This document shows positions 35,819-44,542 of a stretch of 64,000 nucleotides of DNA, piece by piece. The stretch is from NCBI RefSeq assembly GCF_000306765.2, contig NC_017943.1:248001-312000 (forward strand). Direction: 5' to 3'. The stretch's first letter is position 1. Every line of letters begins with the position of its first letter. This DNA comes from Haloferax mediterranei ATCC 33500. GTDB taxonomy: Archaea; Halobacteriota; Halobacteria; Halobacteriales; Haloferacaceae. The notes beneath the pieces are model-generated. The model did not search any database. It saw nothing but the letters and a program-made list of their open reading frames with translations, and had not been told where the DNA came from. Both the position numbers and the translations under genes were made by a program.

Positions 35819-36523
35819 ATGCCCGTCTACAACCGATCCTCCGCAACGGATATTCGAGTGGTTAACCAGTGGAACGAGGGTGTGAGTTGGCTAGCACATC
35901 CACACGAAGAAGGGGAGCGAGCGAGCCACGCAATCAAAGCTGACGACGGCGTATGGATTATCGACCCGGTGGACGGACCGGGAGTTGACGAATTGCTAGA
36001 GAGCCTCGGCGCGGTCGCCGGTGTCGCAGTGCTATGCAGTTACCATGCGAGAGATGCGGGAACGATAGCAGATCGTCACGGTGTGGCCGTTCACGTCCCA
36101 CAGTGGATGGACCGTGTCGACGAGCGGGTCGATGCGCCCATCAAGCGCTACGAGGCGACGTTCGGTGAGTCCGGATTCCGAGTCCATCGAGTCGAACCGC
36201 TTTCGATGTGGCAAGAGGCGATTGCATACCGTGAGGCGGATGGCACGCTTATTATTCCGGACTTACTCGGCTCAGGACCGGGCTATACTGTCGGCGACGA
36301 GCGGCTTGGCGTGGTGCTTTCGCACCGACTGTTCCCACCATGGGATATACTTGGTGGGCTGGAACCGCAGCGCATCTTACTCGGCCATGGGGAGGGCGTG
36401 TTCGAAGATGCGTCGGAGGCACTCAACGATGCACTTACAGGTGCACGAAGGCGCTTTCCGAAAGCACTCATCACCCAATTTAGTACAAATGTGCGATTGC
36501 TTATTGGTGCAATGAGAGACTAA
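35819..36523 (+). CDS. Hypothetical protein with metallo-beta-lactamase-like layout
   Basis: A 234-aa soluble protein. The order of motifs (GVWIIDPVDGPGVDELL, CSYHARDAGTIADRHG, HVPQWM, LIIPDLLGSGPGYTVGDERLGVV, then ILLGHGEGVFEDASEAL) follows the metallo-beta-lactamase fold. However, the usual HxHxDH metal site is reduced to SYHARDAG, so metal binding may be altered. Haloarchaeal homologues of this degenerate type exist, but no function is known to me. It has its own short 5' region and is monocistronic. Confidence 0.72.
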   Translation: MPVYNRSSATDIRVVNQWNEGVSWLAHPHEEGERASHAIKADDGVWIIDPVDGPGVDELLESLGAVAGVAVLCSYHARDAGTIADRHGVAVHVPQWMDRVDERVDAPIKRYEATFGESGFRVHRVEPLSMWQEAIAYREADGTLIIPDLLGSGPGYTVGDERLGVVLSHRLFPPWDILGGLEPQRILLGHGEGVFEDASEALNDALTGARRRFPKALITQFSTNVRLLIGAMRD

Positions 36524-36609
36524 GTAGAACAATGAGAAGTGGGAGTTGGACAGGTCATGGAGCGAAATCGAGCGTAATAGTATTACGAGAGACGTGTTAA
36601 TCGAATTGT

Positions 36610-37317
36610 ATGCCCACTAATACGTCCACCGTTCAGTCCGTTGCTGGCACCGGGCTCACGTATCTCGTGGCAGCGCTCGCGTTCATCAAGCGAGTCGGGG
36701 TGCTGACGATAGCTTGGTTGTACAACCTCCTGAAGCGTGTCTGGCGATTCACCCGTACAGCGACCACGTTCAGTCTGCGTCGAACGAGGGAACTACTCAA
36801 CGGTCCCGTCAGAGACATCGTTACCGGTCCACTCCGTCGAGCGCTCTTCGGCCGCCGGGTGGATATCTCGTTGGGTGCCGTGCTGTTGGCTCCGATTATT
36901 GCCCTCGTGACAGCTTGGTGGGTCGGCTCGACGTTCGGCTACTACGCGCTCGAAGAGTGGGCTCTCGGGACGTGGAACGGGACGAACCCGACGGCACTCG
37001 TCTTCCTCGGCTTCGGGTTCCTTCTCGCTGTTGGCACGGTCAGTGCCGCGGTCAACAACGGACTCATTCCGACGGCAGTATTGGTCAGTGCGCCGATTTT
37101 CGGGGCGGCAGTCACTCGATATGGGACCGAAGTCACGTATCACTGGGGGACGACGATTGTCTCGCTACCGAACGCCCTGGGTGTTGCGACTCTCATCGCG
37201 CTGGGCGTGGGAACACCGATTGCGATTTGCGGGTGGCTGCTCGGCGTTGCGGTCCGGTCTCTGATACGATTCGTCGGGTTGCACCCCGAAGGAATTCCGC
37301 AGATGAGGAGTAATTAA
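36610..37317 (+). CDS. Predicted membrane protein
   Basis: A 235-aa membrane protein of unknown function. An N-terminal helix (about 12-38) is followed by a basic amphipathic segment rich in Arg (LKRVWRFTRTATTFSLRRTRELL), and then by four helices (about 88-112, 128-150, 152-170 and 190-220). The basic region would lie on the cytoplasmic face. No family motif is recognised. It begins 86 bases after the preceding hypothetical gene and seems to have its own AT-rich promoter (36575-36600). Confidence 0.68.
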   Translation: MPTNTSTVQSVAGTGLTYLVAALAFIKRVGVLTIAWLYNLLKRVWRFTRTATTFSLRRTRELLNGPVRDIVTGPLRRALFGRRVDISLGAVLLAPIIALVTAWWVGSTFGYYALEEWALGTWNGTNPTALVFLGFGFLLAVGTVSAAVNNGLIPTAVLVSAPIFGAAVTRYGTEVTYHWGTTIVSLPNALGVATLIALGVGTPIAICGWLLGVAVRSLIRFVGLHPEGIPQMRSN

Positions 37318-37375
37318 CAGAGCCAAAGCAACCCACTGACGAGTCGCTTCAGCGATAATTTACGACGCCGCTGAG

Positions 37376-37558
37376 TTACGCCGCTTGTCCAACCCGCTTC
37401 AGAATTTGGGGGGCGACAGTGAGTTCGAGAACCGCGATTCCCAGCATGAGCCACCGAGTGATGCCATCGACAAACGTGAAGGCTATAAAGACGAGAATCG
37501 CAGTACTGCTCAGACCGATTCCGTAGTGGACGAACGGGTTCGAAAGTGGAGAGCTCAT
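37376..37558 (-). CDS. Small two-helix membrane protein
   Basis: A 60-aa protein from the ATG at 37558 (MSSPLSNPFVHYGIG...). Two hydrophobic stretches, about 12-30 and 34-50, form a hairpin, with a basic C-terminus (ILKRVGQAA). A TATA box (CAAATATACC, complement of 37581-37590) is centred 28 bases upstream, a leaderless arrangement that supports this start over longer in-frame options, which would be Cys/Pro-rich. The function is unknown. Confidence 0.62.
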   Translation of the reverse strand: MSSPLSNPFVHYGIGLSSTAILVFIAFTFVDGITRWLMLGIAVLELTVAPQILKRVGQAA

Positions 37559-37669
37559 ACACAGACAGGGTGGTGGGAACGGTATATTTGTTATCATATT
37601 CTTCGGTAGACAGGTACTGCAGGGGACGTATGCAAGTCGGCATGGTGGACGAGTATAGACCACGTAGAG

Positions 37670-37910
37670 ATGGGTTCCAACCATCTCATCGGTATAACTT
37701 CCTTTGTAATTATCAGGGCATGGCTACAGAAACCAAAGGAAGACCCGCAAAAGAAGCTTCAATTTACGCTTTCGGTGACTGCATCTGCCCTCTGTCTCAT
37801 CATTTTCAACGGTTTCCCGTCCAGTGGGGTGCGCCTACATGGACCCAGACTGGACTGTTTGCCGTGCTGGTGGTATGTTTCTGCTCGCGACCGCGTACGT
37901 TGCGTTCTGA
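37670..37910 (+). pseudogene. Frameshifted small two-helix membrane protein
   Basis: Read in three successive frames this stretch gives one plausible protein. The start MGSNHLIGITSFVIIRAWLQ is followed by a helix (FTLSVTASALCLIIFNG). After one shift near 37830 comes APTWTQTGLFAVLVVCF, and after another near 37880 FLLATAYVAF and a TGA at 37908-37910. Two small shifts have broken a two-helix gene of about 80 codons. The remaining 200 bases up to 38110 are AT-rich and appear non-coding, apart from the promoter of the next gene. Confidence 0.45.
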
Positions 37911-38109
37911 GTATACTGGTAGTTCGCTCATCCGACAGCAAACGAGAGGAAAGACGCGGTGGTCGAGAGCTTCGGACAGAAAGACAACCGACCTATATGT
38001 ATTTTATTATAATATAAAAGTGATAATTTTTTCGGAAAAATATAAATATTTGCTCTGAATTTAAGTATGCAATAAGAATTATGTATCACGAGTCACATTC
38101 GGGAAGTGT

Positions 38110-39189
38110 ATGTCGAAAGACAGAGATGGGAGAAGGACAAGTCGGCGAGGCACGTTAAAGAAAATCGGCGGTTTCAGTCTCGGAGCGCTTAGTTTCGGGG
38201 CAGTCGGACGAACTCAAGCGGCGACCGGCTCATCGGTTACGACCGCTGATATCGCACCTCCCGGACCGAACGGAGACCCGAAGAGTGTTCAGATAGATGA
38301 TAAATACACCGGAGCCGAGATGTACGGCGAGGGTGACTTCAGAGTCGGTCTCGGAACTGACCTGACGATGTATCCGCCCGTGTACCGTGAGAGTCTTGGA
38401 AATGGAAGCGGGGGTTGGGAATTCGACTTCACCGTTTGTGGGTCCACTGCCTGTCGATTTGTGGACAGTAACGGTGACGTCAAAGAGGACGACAAGGCGA
38501 AAGAAATGTGGTGGCAGGAAATTAACTTCAACGACATAAATCAGGATTTATACAGTCGGAACGATTCCGACTGGGTCGGGTCGACCCCTGCCGATACCCA
38601 ACCGGAGTTCGATTACACCGAGTTTGCGCTCGCTCGGGACGGAGTGACGCTCGCTCTCACGGCACTCAACCCCGCAATGGGGAGTCTTGCACTCGGTGCC
38701 ACGTACTTCCTCAGCGACATGGTGAACTGGATTGCGAGCCAGCACGAAGACGACAGTTCGCTCAAGAGAAAATGGGATTACGACGGGCTAAGTGGGCCGT
38801 TGTACGCCGATTCGTCGACGTACCTACTGGCACGCGACGAGATGACTTCGAACTCGTACGAATCATTCACGATCGATAACATCGCCGTTGCCTTCCCAGA
38901 GTTCCCCGTCCGGACCAAGTACTACGTCACATTCACTGCGCCGGATGACCCGTCAACGCAGTCGATATCTACGCTCGAAGAGGAGGGAATCTACCGAGTG
39001 CCCGCTACGGAAGTGGCTGCGGCCAGACCACCGGGGTCCCGACGTTCCAAATCGGCAGCCGACGAGATGGTGTACGTTGCCGATCCGAAGAAGTTCATAG
39101 AGGTCGAGCCGGTGAAGAACCCAAGTATCCCGGACCGAATCTACGAGGAGATAGAGCAAAAAAAGAAACAACGGAGTAGGAAACAGTAG
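38110..39189 (+). CDS. Tat-exported protein of unknown function
   Basis: A 359-aa secreted protein. The N-terminus has a twin-arginine-like motif (TSRRGTLKKIGG, about 11-22), a short hydrophobic stretch (FSLGALSFGAVG) and a cleavage region near TQAA (about 38). The mature protein has paired cysteines (CGSTACRF, about 110), a hydrophobic helical segment (DGVTLALTALNPAMGSLALGATYFLSDMVNW, about 178-208) and a highly basic, Lys/Arg-rich tail (EQKKKQRSRKQ), rare for a halophile. A long AT-rich region precedes it (37985-38090). The stop TAG directly abuts the stop of the convergent lipoprotein. The internal hydrophobic helix and basic tail hint at a membrane-active (halocin-like) protein; this is speculation. 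Confidence 0.75.
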   Translation: MSKDRDGRRTSRRGTLKKIGGFSLGALSFGAVGRTQAATGSSVTTADIAPPGPNGDPKSVQIDDKYTGAEMYGEGDFRVGLGTDLTMYPPVYRESLGNGSGGWEFDFTVCGSTACRFVDSNGDVKEDDKAKEMWWQEINFNDINQDLYSRNDSDWVGSTPADTQPEFDYTEFALARDGVTLALTALNPAMGSLALGATYFLSDMVNWIASQHEDDSSLKRKWDYDGLSGPLYADSSTYLLARDEMTSNSYESFTIDNIAVAFPEFPVRTKYYVTFTAPDDPSTQSISTLEEEGIYRVPATEVAAARPPGSRRSKSAADEMVYVADPKKFIEVEPVKNPSIPDRIYEEIEQKKKQRSRKQ

Positions 39190-39597
39190 TTACTCGTCCG
39201 TCTGTAGCGGTGCCTCTACCCAGGCAGAGTCGGAGGCACCGCTCCGGAGAAGCTTCACCCTCGAGCGCTCGATTTTTTCTGGTACGACTTCGGTCGGTGA
39301 GTTAAGAAAGACAGACACTGTTGTCTCGGACATATCCTCCGGGATTACGAACTGCTGTTCAGTCGCTTGAGTGTACTCCCCGCCGTTAAGTTCCCATCGG
39401 ATAGTCGGGGCACCCTCACCAGTACCATCTTTTTTCAGCCCAACTACGGCGATAAGTTCCTGAGACGAAAGCATGTGCGACTCGGCCGTGTCGATAGTAA
39501 ACGTTGGTCCTTGTGAATCAGTTGGGGCGGCCAGACAGCCGGTTACGATGGTCGCTATCGCGGTGAGTCCGGATACAATCAGCGTTCGGCGGTGCAT
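39190..39597 (-). CDS. Lipoprotein convergent with the Tat-exported protein
   Basis: A 135-aa lipoprotein from the ATG at 39597. The signal (HRRTLIVSGLTAIATIVTGC) ends at the lipobox Cys21. The mature part reads as a single Ig-like beta domain (FTIDTAESHMLSSQELIAVVG, IRWELNGGEY, VSVFLNSPTEVVP). Its stop codon begins at the base after the stop of the 38110 gene, so the two genes are exactly tail-to-tail. If the neighbour is a toxin-like exoprotein, an immunity lipoprotein would be a natural reading, but nothing in the sequence proves it. Confidence 0.7.
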   Translation of the reverse strand: MHRRTLIVSGLTAIATIVTGCLAAPTDSQGPTFTIDTAESHMLSSQELIAVVGLKKDGTGEGAPTIRWELNGGEYTQATEQQFVIPEDMSETTVSVFLNSPTEVVPEKIERSRVKLLRSGASDSAWVEAPLQTDE

Positions 39598-39966
39598 ACC
39601 GAACCTGTGTGTTCCGTTGGTAATGTGTTTTTGGCAGGAGGGGCAGAAAAGAGAGACAAGAGTCACTACTGCTCACTCCCTGACTTTGCATGCTTACGCT
39701 GCAGTCCACCACCCATTTTTAGGCCACGGTCGAGTATTCGAATCAGATTATCGAGACGTGGTTATTTCAGGAGATAAATTATGTTCCAGAATCAGACAAC
39801 TGCACTTTCAATAACCAAACCAAAATTGTTTTCTAAGCAGACCAGAGTGTGCCTGATATGATTACAGAACATGTTCGGAACGGCTTGGTGGGCCCGAGTC
39901 TGCAGTCGGTATTTTGCTGTATTTCGAGCTTTTTCGCGGTGACAGTAGTTTCTGCGGAGAACACCA
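39598..39966. other. Divergent intergenic region
   Basis: No gene is seen. It contains the promoter of the binding-protein gene (AT-rich TATTTTGCTGTATTT, around 39909-39925) and an imperfect inverted repeat around 39724-39761. The short frames here carry no recognisable content. Confidence 0.5.
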
Positions 39967-41499
39967 ATGCGTAGGCGTAGACGATATTCCAGACGACAGT
40001 TTCTTGGCGGACTCACAGCAGGCACCGCCAGCCTGATTGCAGGTTGCAGTAGTTCACAATCAAAATCAGATGGGTCATTCACCGTGGCAGTCACCCGTGA
40101 CCCAACACGGGAGAAGTGGGACGTGTACAACGGCGTGACTCCGTATTTCACCCACGTGTTCGAACCGCTCGTGGGTGTCACTGACGACATGCAGACTGAA
40201 CCGCTTTTGGCGACGGATTGGGAGGCCGTCGACGAGACGACGTGGGACTTCTCACTCCGAGAGGACGTGACCTTCCACAACGGTGAGCCACTGACTGCTG
40301 CTGCCGTCGTCCACTCGTTCGAGAGCGTCTTCGAGCAATGGTCGTGGGTGCCCGGATGGATCGGTGTCGAACCCAACGGCGTAACAGCAGTCGATAAACA
40401 CACAGTCAGGTTCCAGACGACAGAGCCGTTTCCGGCGTTTCCGGGAACAATTTCTCACAACTACTTCGGCATCCAACACCCCGATGCGACCGACACACCT
40501 GTTGGAACGGGGCCATTTCAGGTAAGTCACGTCGAAAAAGAGCAGTCAGTGACGCTCACGCCGTACGAAGGATACCGGAACGATGCAGAACGACCCTCCA
40601 AGCTCACGTTCAAGTGGATTAAGGACCCGAATACCCGACTGCTCTCCCTCGAAAAGGGGTCAATCGATATCGCACAGACGATTCCGAAGAGCAGAGCGTC
40701 GTCCGTTTCCGATGCCTCCGAGACAGCTATCGAAACAGGACTAAGCCCCTCCGCGGGGCTCGTCGCAGTCAATCTCTACAAATCGCCGACCGACGACGAA
40801 CTACTCCGGAAAGCGCTCAACTGGGCTGTCGACCAGAAACAACTGGTCGAGAGTGCACTGAACGGAATCGGTAAACCGGCCCGAGGGCCGATTTCCTCGG
40901 TGATTCCGTGGGCAGTCCACGACGACCTTCCGACATACGGCCCGGACAGAGAGAAGGCACGAGAACTCGTCGAGAAGTCGAAGTACGACGGGGAGACACT
41001 CTCGATTCTGGTCAACAGCGAAAACACGGACGACGGAACAATCGCACAGATTCTCAACGGCTGGTTCTCCGATATCAACGTCAAAAGCGAGATACGGCAG
41101 GTCGACCCGGCGTCGTTCAACGACACGTTCACGGCTGGCGAAGCGAACTTGACGCTCGTCGGGTTCGGGTCGAACAGCGCCGCGTGCGATTACCTCATTC
41201 GGGCGATGTTCCACTCGGAGGGAAGCGATAATCGCAAACTACACGAACGGAACGGAACCGGCGTCTACAATCCCGGCCCCGAAATCGACCGTCTCATCGA
41301 AGATGGATACCGAGCCGAAACGATGGCAAAAAAGCGTGAGTACTACGGAGAGGTACAGAAACGAGTCGTTGACACTGGGGCGGTTATCCCCCTGTACTAT
41401 AATGAGCACGTCCTCGGACGCCAATCGAGTGTCTCCGGAATTGACGGCCATCCAATCGACAAGATGGTCGGCTGGTCGTCGCTCTCTCGGGAGCAATGA
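39967..41499 (+). CDS. ABC importer substrate-binding lipoprotein (Opp/Dpp family)
   Basis: A 510-aa extracellular binding protein of the SBP_bac_5 family (peptides, nickel, or other solutes). The twin-arginine motif SRRQFLGG (8-15) and lipobox LIAGC (Cys27) mean Tat export and lipid anchoring. Family landmarks are FEPLVGVTDDMQTEPLLATDWE (about 58-79), TWDFSLREDVTFHNGEPLTAAAVVHS (about 87-112), GTGPFQVSH (about 180) and the C-terminal YYGEVQKRVVDTGAVIPLYYNEHV. It opens a complete five-gene importer operon, and only one base separates its stop from the tiny ORF that follows. The substrate is not readable from the sequence. Confidence 0.9.
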   Translation: MRRRRRYSRRQFLGGLTAGTASLIAGCSSSQSKSDGSFTVAVTRDPTREKWDVYNGVTPYFTHVFEPLVGVTDDMQTEPLLATDWEAVDETTWDFSLREDVTFHNGEPLTAAAVVHSFESVFEQWSWVPGWIGVEPNGVTAVDKHTVRFQTTEPFPAFPGTISHNYFGIQHPDATDTPVGTGPFQVSHVEKEQSVTLTPYEGYRNDAERPSKLTFKWIKDPNTRLLSLEKGSIDIAQTIPKSRASSVSDASETAIETGLSPSAGLVAVNLYKSPTDDELLRKALNWAVDQKQLVESALNGIGKPARGPISSVIPWAVHDDLPTYGPDREKARELVEKSKYDGETLSILVNSENTDDGTIAQILNGWFSDINVKSEIRQVDPASFNDTFTAGEANLTLVGFGSNSAACDYLIRAMFHSEGSDNRKLHERNGTGVYNPGPEIDRLIEDGYRAETMAKKREYYGEVQKRVVDTGAVIPLYYNEHVLGRQSSVSGIDGHPIDKMVGWSSLSREQ

Positions 41500-41500
41500 T

Positions 41501-41575
41501 ATGGCCGAAGATGATTCGAAGCAACGAGAACAGAACGAGCTTCTCAATTCACCGTTCGATAGGAGAGTGAGATGA
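41501..41575 (+). CDS. Possible 24-codon coupling peptide in the importer operon
   Basis: ATG at 41501 lies one base after the stop of the binding-protein gene, and its TGA (41573-41575) overlaps the ATG of the first permease (ATGA). The encoded peptide is MAEDDSKQREQNELLNSPFD plus RRVR, hydrophilic and acidic like halophile proteins. Its position makes it a continuous translational bridge. It may serve only for ribosome hand-over, setting binding protein to permease ratio; a function of the peptide is not implied. Confidence 0.4.
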   Translation: MAEDDSKQREQNELLNSPFDRRVR

Positions 41576-42522
41576 ATAGTCAGTACCTACTGAGACGACT
41601 GCTGGCGATGGGTGTCGTCCTCCTCGGAGTCTCGCTTCTCACGTACGGGATGATATTCATCACGCCCGGAGACCCGGCACGGACGATACTAACCCAGCAG
41701 ATGGGCGGGCAGACCCCATCGCCAGAAGCGGTCGAACAGTTTCGGGCGGCGAACGGTCTCGACGACCCGTTTCCCGTTCAATACGCTCGCTGGATGGGAG
41801 GTGTAGTTCAGGGCGACTTCGGCCAGTCGTATTACAGCGACCAGTCGGTGACCGCGATGATTGTCCAGCGACTGCCGAACACGATTGAACTCGCCGTCGC
41901 GTCGATGCTTGTCGCAATCGCAATCGCGGTTCCTGCCGGAATTGCGAGCGCGGTCAATCCTGGGAGTCGAACTGACTACGCCGCACAGTTCGGTGCGCTT
42001 CTCGGCGTTTCGATGCCGAATTTCTGGCTCGGGTTCCTGCTCATCATCGTCTGTTCGCTCTGGCTCGATATCTTCCCCGTCGCTGGTGCCGGTGGGTTCG
42101 AATACCTCGTTCTCCCGGCGCTCACGCTCGGGTCGGGGATGGCCGCGGTTATCACCCGATTAGTCCGAACAGCGATGCTCGATGCACTCGACGCCGCCTA
42201 CATCCGAACGGCCCGGTCGAAAGGGTTGCTCGAACGAATCGTCGTCTACAAACACGCCTTCCGGAACGCGCTCGTCCCCGTCGTGACGGTCATCGGACTC
42301 CAGTTGAGCTACGTCCTCAACGGTGCCGTCGTCGTCGAAGTCGTCTTCCAGCGACCGGGGCTCGGAACGTTACTGGTCGATGCAATCTTCGCACGCGACT
42401 ACCCAATCGTTCAGGGAGTGACGCTTCTCGTCGGCGTTATCTTCGTCGTGACGAACTTTGCAGTCGATTTGACCTATCGACGGCTCGACCCCCGAATCGA
42501 CCACAGGAGTGAACCGGCGTGA
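41572..42522 (+). CDS. dppB: ABC importer permease, DppB type
   Basis: A 316-aa permease subunit. The N-terminus has the family pattern LRRLLAMGVVLLGVSLLTYGMIFITPGDPA (about 5-35). The EAA-type coupling loop is AYIRTARSKGLLERIVVYKHAFRNALVPVV (about 212-240). Six membrane helices are evident. It forms the heterodimeric channel with the next gene; the stop overlaps the next GTG start (GTGA). Confidence 0.9.
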   Translation: MNSQYLLRRLLAMGVVLLGVSLLTYGMIFITPGDPARTILTQQMGGQTPSPEAVEQFRAANGLDDPFPVQYARWMGGVVQGDFGQSYYSDQSVTAMIVQRLPNTIELAVASMLVAIAIAVPAGIASAVNPGSRTDYAAQFGALLGVSMPNFWLGFLLIIVCSLWLDIFPVAGAGGFEYLVLPALTLGSGMAAVITRLVRTAMLDALDAAYIRTARSKGLLERIVVYKHAFRNALVPVVTVIGLQLSYVLNGAVVVEVVFQRPGLGTLLVDAIFARDYPIVQGVTLLVGVIFVVTNFAVDLTYRRLDPRIDHRSEPA

Positions 42523-43454
42523 GTCGAGAATCGTCCAGCGTGGGTCAGGAACCAGTCGATGCGAGTCGGGAGTCGACCACTGTGCCAGCACGCGAAGAAG
42601 CCAGCAGGCGGAGTCGGTGGCGTGACGCGATTCCATCAGACCGTCTCACGCAGTTCGGGGTGGCGGTCGTCCTCGCGTTGCTCATGCTTGCAGTGTTCGG
42701 GCCGTTCGTGTCGCCTTACGACCCAGTCGAACAAGACCTCCAGCATCAACTGGAAGCCCCATCGGTCGAACATCCGCTCGGAACCGACCAACTCGGCCGT
42801 GACGTGCTCACGAGACTCCTTCACGGAGCACGACTGTCACTCGGCGTTGCCGCCGCCGTGACGGCTGTTCGACTTGTCGTTGGCACAGCAGTCGGTCTCG
42901 TTGCAGGGTACGCCGGTGGGTGGGTCGACGAAGCACTGATGCGGCTCGTGGATACGCTACTCGCATTCCCCGGTATCATCCTCGCATTGGTTATCGCCGG
43001 GGTTCTCGGCCCGAGTCTCGTGAACGTGATGCTCGCATTGGCAGTCGTCGGTTGGGCGTCCTACGCTCGGTTAGTTCGGAGTAGCGTACTCTCACTTCGA
43101 GAACGCGAGTTCGTGACTGCTGCCCGCTTGCTCGGTCGGTCGCGGATGCATGTCGTCACCCGTCACCTGATTCCGAACGTCGTTGCACCAGTCGTCGTGC
43201 TCGCGACGCTCGATATTGGCGGCGTTATCCTCGGAACTGCTGGACTTTCGTTCCTCGGTCTGGGCGCACAACCGCCGACGCCCGAGTGGGGAACGATGCT
43301 CGCGTCGGGGCGTAACTACTTACGAGAGGCGTGGTGGCTCGTCAACGCTCCCGGAGTCCTCATCATGCTCACCGTCTTCGGGTTCAACCTCCTCGGCGAT
43401 AGCCTCAGAGACGCACTCTCACCAACCCAATCAGCACAACTCGAACAGCTATGA
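42519..43454 (+). CDS. dppC: ABC importer permease, DppC type
   Basis: A 311-aa permease subunit. Start is GTG at 42519, overlapping the previous TGA. It has the DppC marks: first helix at about 45-65, then SPYDPVEQDLQHQLEAPSVEHPLGTDQLGRDVLTRLLHGAR and the coupling loop LREREFVTAARLLGRSRMHVVTRHLIPNV (about 192-220), ending with GLSFLGLGAQPPTPEWG. An extra hydrophilic N-terminal 40 residues is usual in haloarchaea. Overlaps the next gene by ATGA. Confidence 0.9.
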   Translation: MSRESSSVGQEPVDASRESTTVPAREEASRRSRWRDAIPSDRLTQFGVAVVLALLMLAVFGPFVSPYDPVEQDLQHQLEAPSVEHPLGTDQLGRDVLTRLLHGARLSLGVAAAVTAVRLVVGTAVGLVAGYAGGWVDEALMRLVDTLLAFPGIILALVIAGVLGPSLVNVMLALAVVGWASYARLVRSSVLSLREREFVTAARLLGRSRMHVVTRHLIPNVVAPVVVLATLDIGGVILGTAGLSFLGLGAQPPTPEWGTMLASGRNYLREAWWLVNAPGVLIMLTVFGFNLLGDSLRDALSPTQSAQLEQL

Positions 43455-44542
43455 CCGACCCACTACTTCGCATCGAAGATCTGCACACACAGTTCGACAC
43501 CGACCGCGGGATAGTCCACGCGGTCGACGGCGTCTCGTTCACAGTCGACCGCGGAGAAATCGTCGGTATCGTCGGCGAAAGCGGAAGTGGAAAATCCGTC
43601 ACCGCCCGGTCGATTCTGCGACTGGAGGAACCGGGCCGAATCGCTTCCGGGACGATTACACTGGACGGCGAGGACCTGACCGCTGCCGACGATTCGACGC
43701 TCCGTCGAGTCAGGGGGGACCGCGTCTCGATGGTCTTTCAAGACCCAGCGGAGACGCTCAATCCGGTGTTCCCGGTCGGCGAGCAGATTGCCGAAGCGGT
43801 TCGGATACACGAGACAGGTCAGTCCCAGCGACTCCTCGATTTCCTCGGCGTACCGTTATTCCGTGATCGCGCCTCGTGGAGAGATGCGCACGAGCGCGCT
43901 GTCGAGTTGATGGACCAGTTGGATATTCCGAATCCTGAACACCAGTCTTCGGGGTTTCCGCACGAGTTCTCCGGTGGTATCCGCCAGCGTGCAGTACTCG
44001 CGATTGCACTGGCGAGCGACCCGGATTTACTGGTCGCCGACGAACCCACGACAGCACTGGATACGACGACACAAGCCGGCATCTTACGACGGCTCCGAAC
44101 CCTCCGAGACGAACGGAATCTGGGCGTGCTTCTGATTTCGCACGATATCGGCGTTATCGCACAGACCTGCGACCGCGTCGTCGTCATGTACGGCGGGAAG
44201 GTAATGGAATCAGGAACGGTCGAGGACGTGCTGACGACGCCAGAGCACCCGTACACCCGGGCACTGCTCGCGTGTTCTACCCGGAACGTCGCTTCCGACG
44301 AGCGGGTCAACGCGCTCGAAGGCCGACCGCCGAATGCCATCGGCGGCCACGACGGGTGTCCGTTTGCCGACCGGTGCACTCACGTGACACCCGAGTGCCG
44401 CGAGGGAGACGTTCCGATGACTGAAAGCGAGTCAGGCCATCTCGTCGCCTGCGTAGAAGCGCCGCGAGAGGACAACGCGGGAGTGGCCAGCCCTGAGACG
44501 AACCGGCCAAAAATCGCGCCAAACAGCGGGGAGAGCCAGTGA
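43451..44542 (+). CDS. dppD: ABC importer ATP-binding protein, DppD type
   Basis: A 363-aa ATPase of the importer. Walker A is VGESGSGKSVT (about 38-48), signature SGGIRQRAVLAIAL (about 175-188), Walker B PDLLVADEPTTALD (about 193-206) and the switch histidine LLISHDIG (about 230). The C-terminal oligopeptide/dipeptide extension carries the cysteine pattern CPFADRCTHVTPEC near 305, which coordinates an Fe-S cluster or metal in relatives. A hydrophilic 25-residue tail follows. Its stop overlaps the GTG start of the second ATPase gene. Confidence 0.92.
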   Translation: MTDPLLRIEDLHTQFDTDRGIVHAVDGVSFTVDRGEIVGIVGESGSGKSVTARSILRLEEPGRIASGTITLDGEDLTAADDSTLRRVRGDRVSMVFQDPAETLNPVFPVGEQIAEAVRIHETGQSQRLLDFLGVPLFRDRASWRDAHERAVELMDQLDIPNPEHQSSGFPHEFSGGIRQRAVLAIALASDPDLLVADEPTTALDTTTQAGILRRLRTLRDERNLGVLLISHDIGVIAQTCDRVVVMYGGKVMESGTVEDVLTTPEHPYTRALLACSTRNVASDERVNALEGRPPNAIGGHDGCPFADRCTHVTPECREGDVPMTESESGHLVACVEAPREDNAGVASPETNRPKIAPNSGESQ

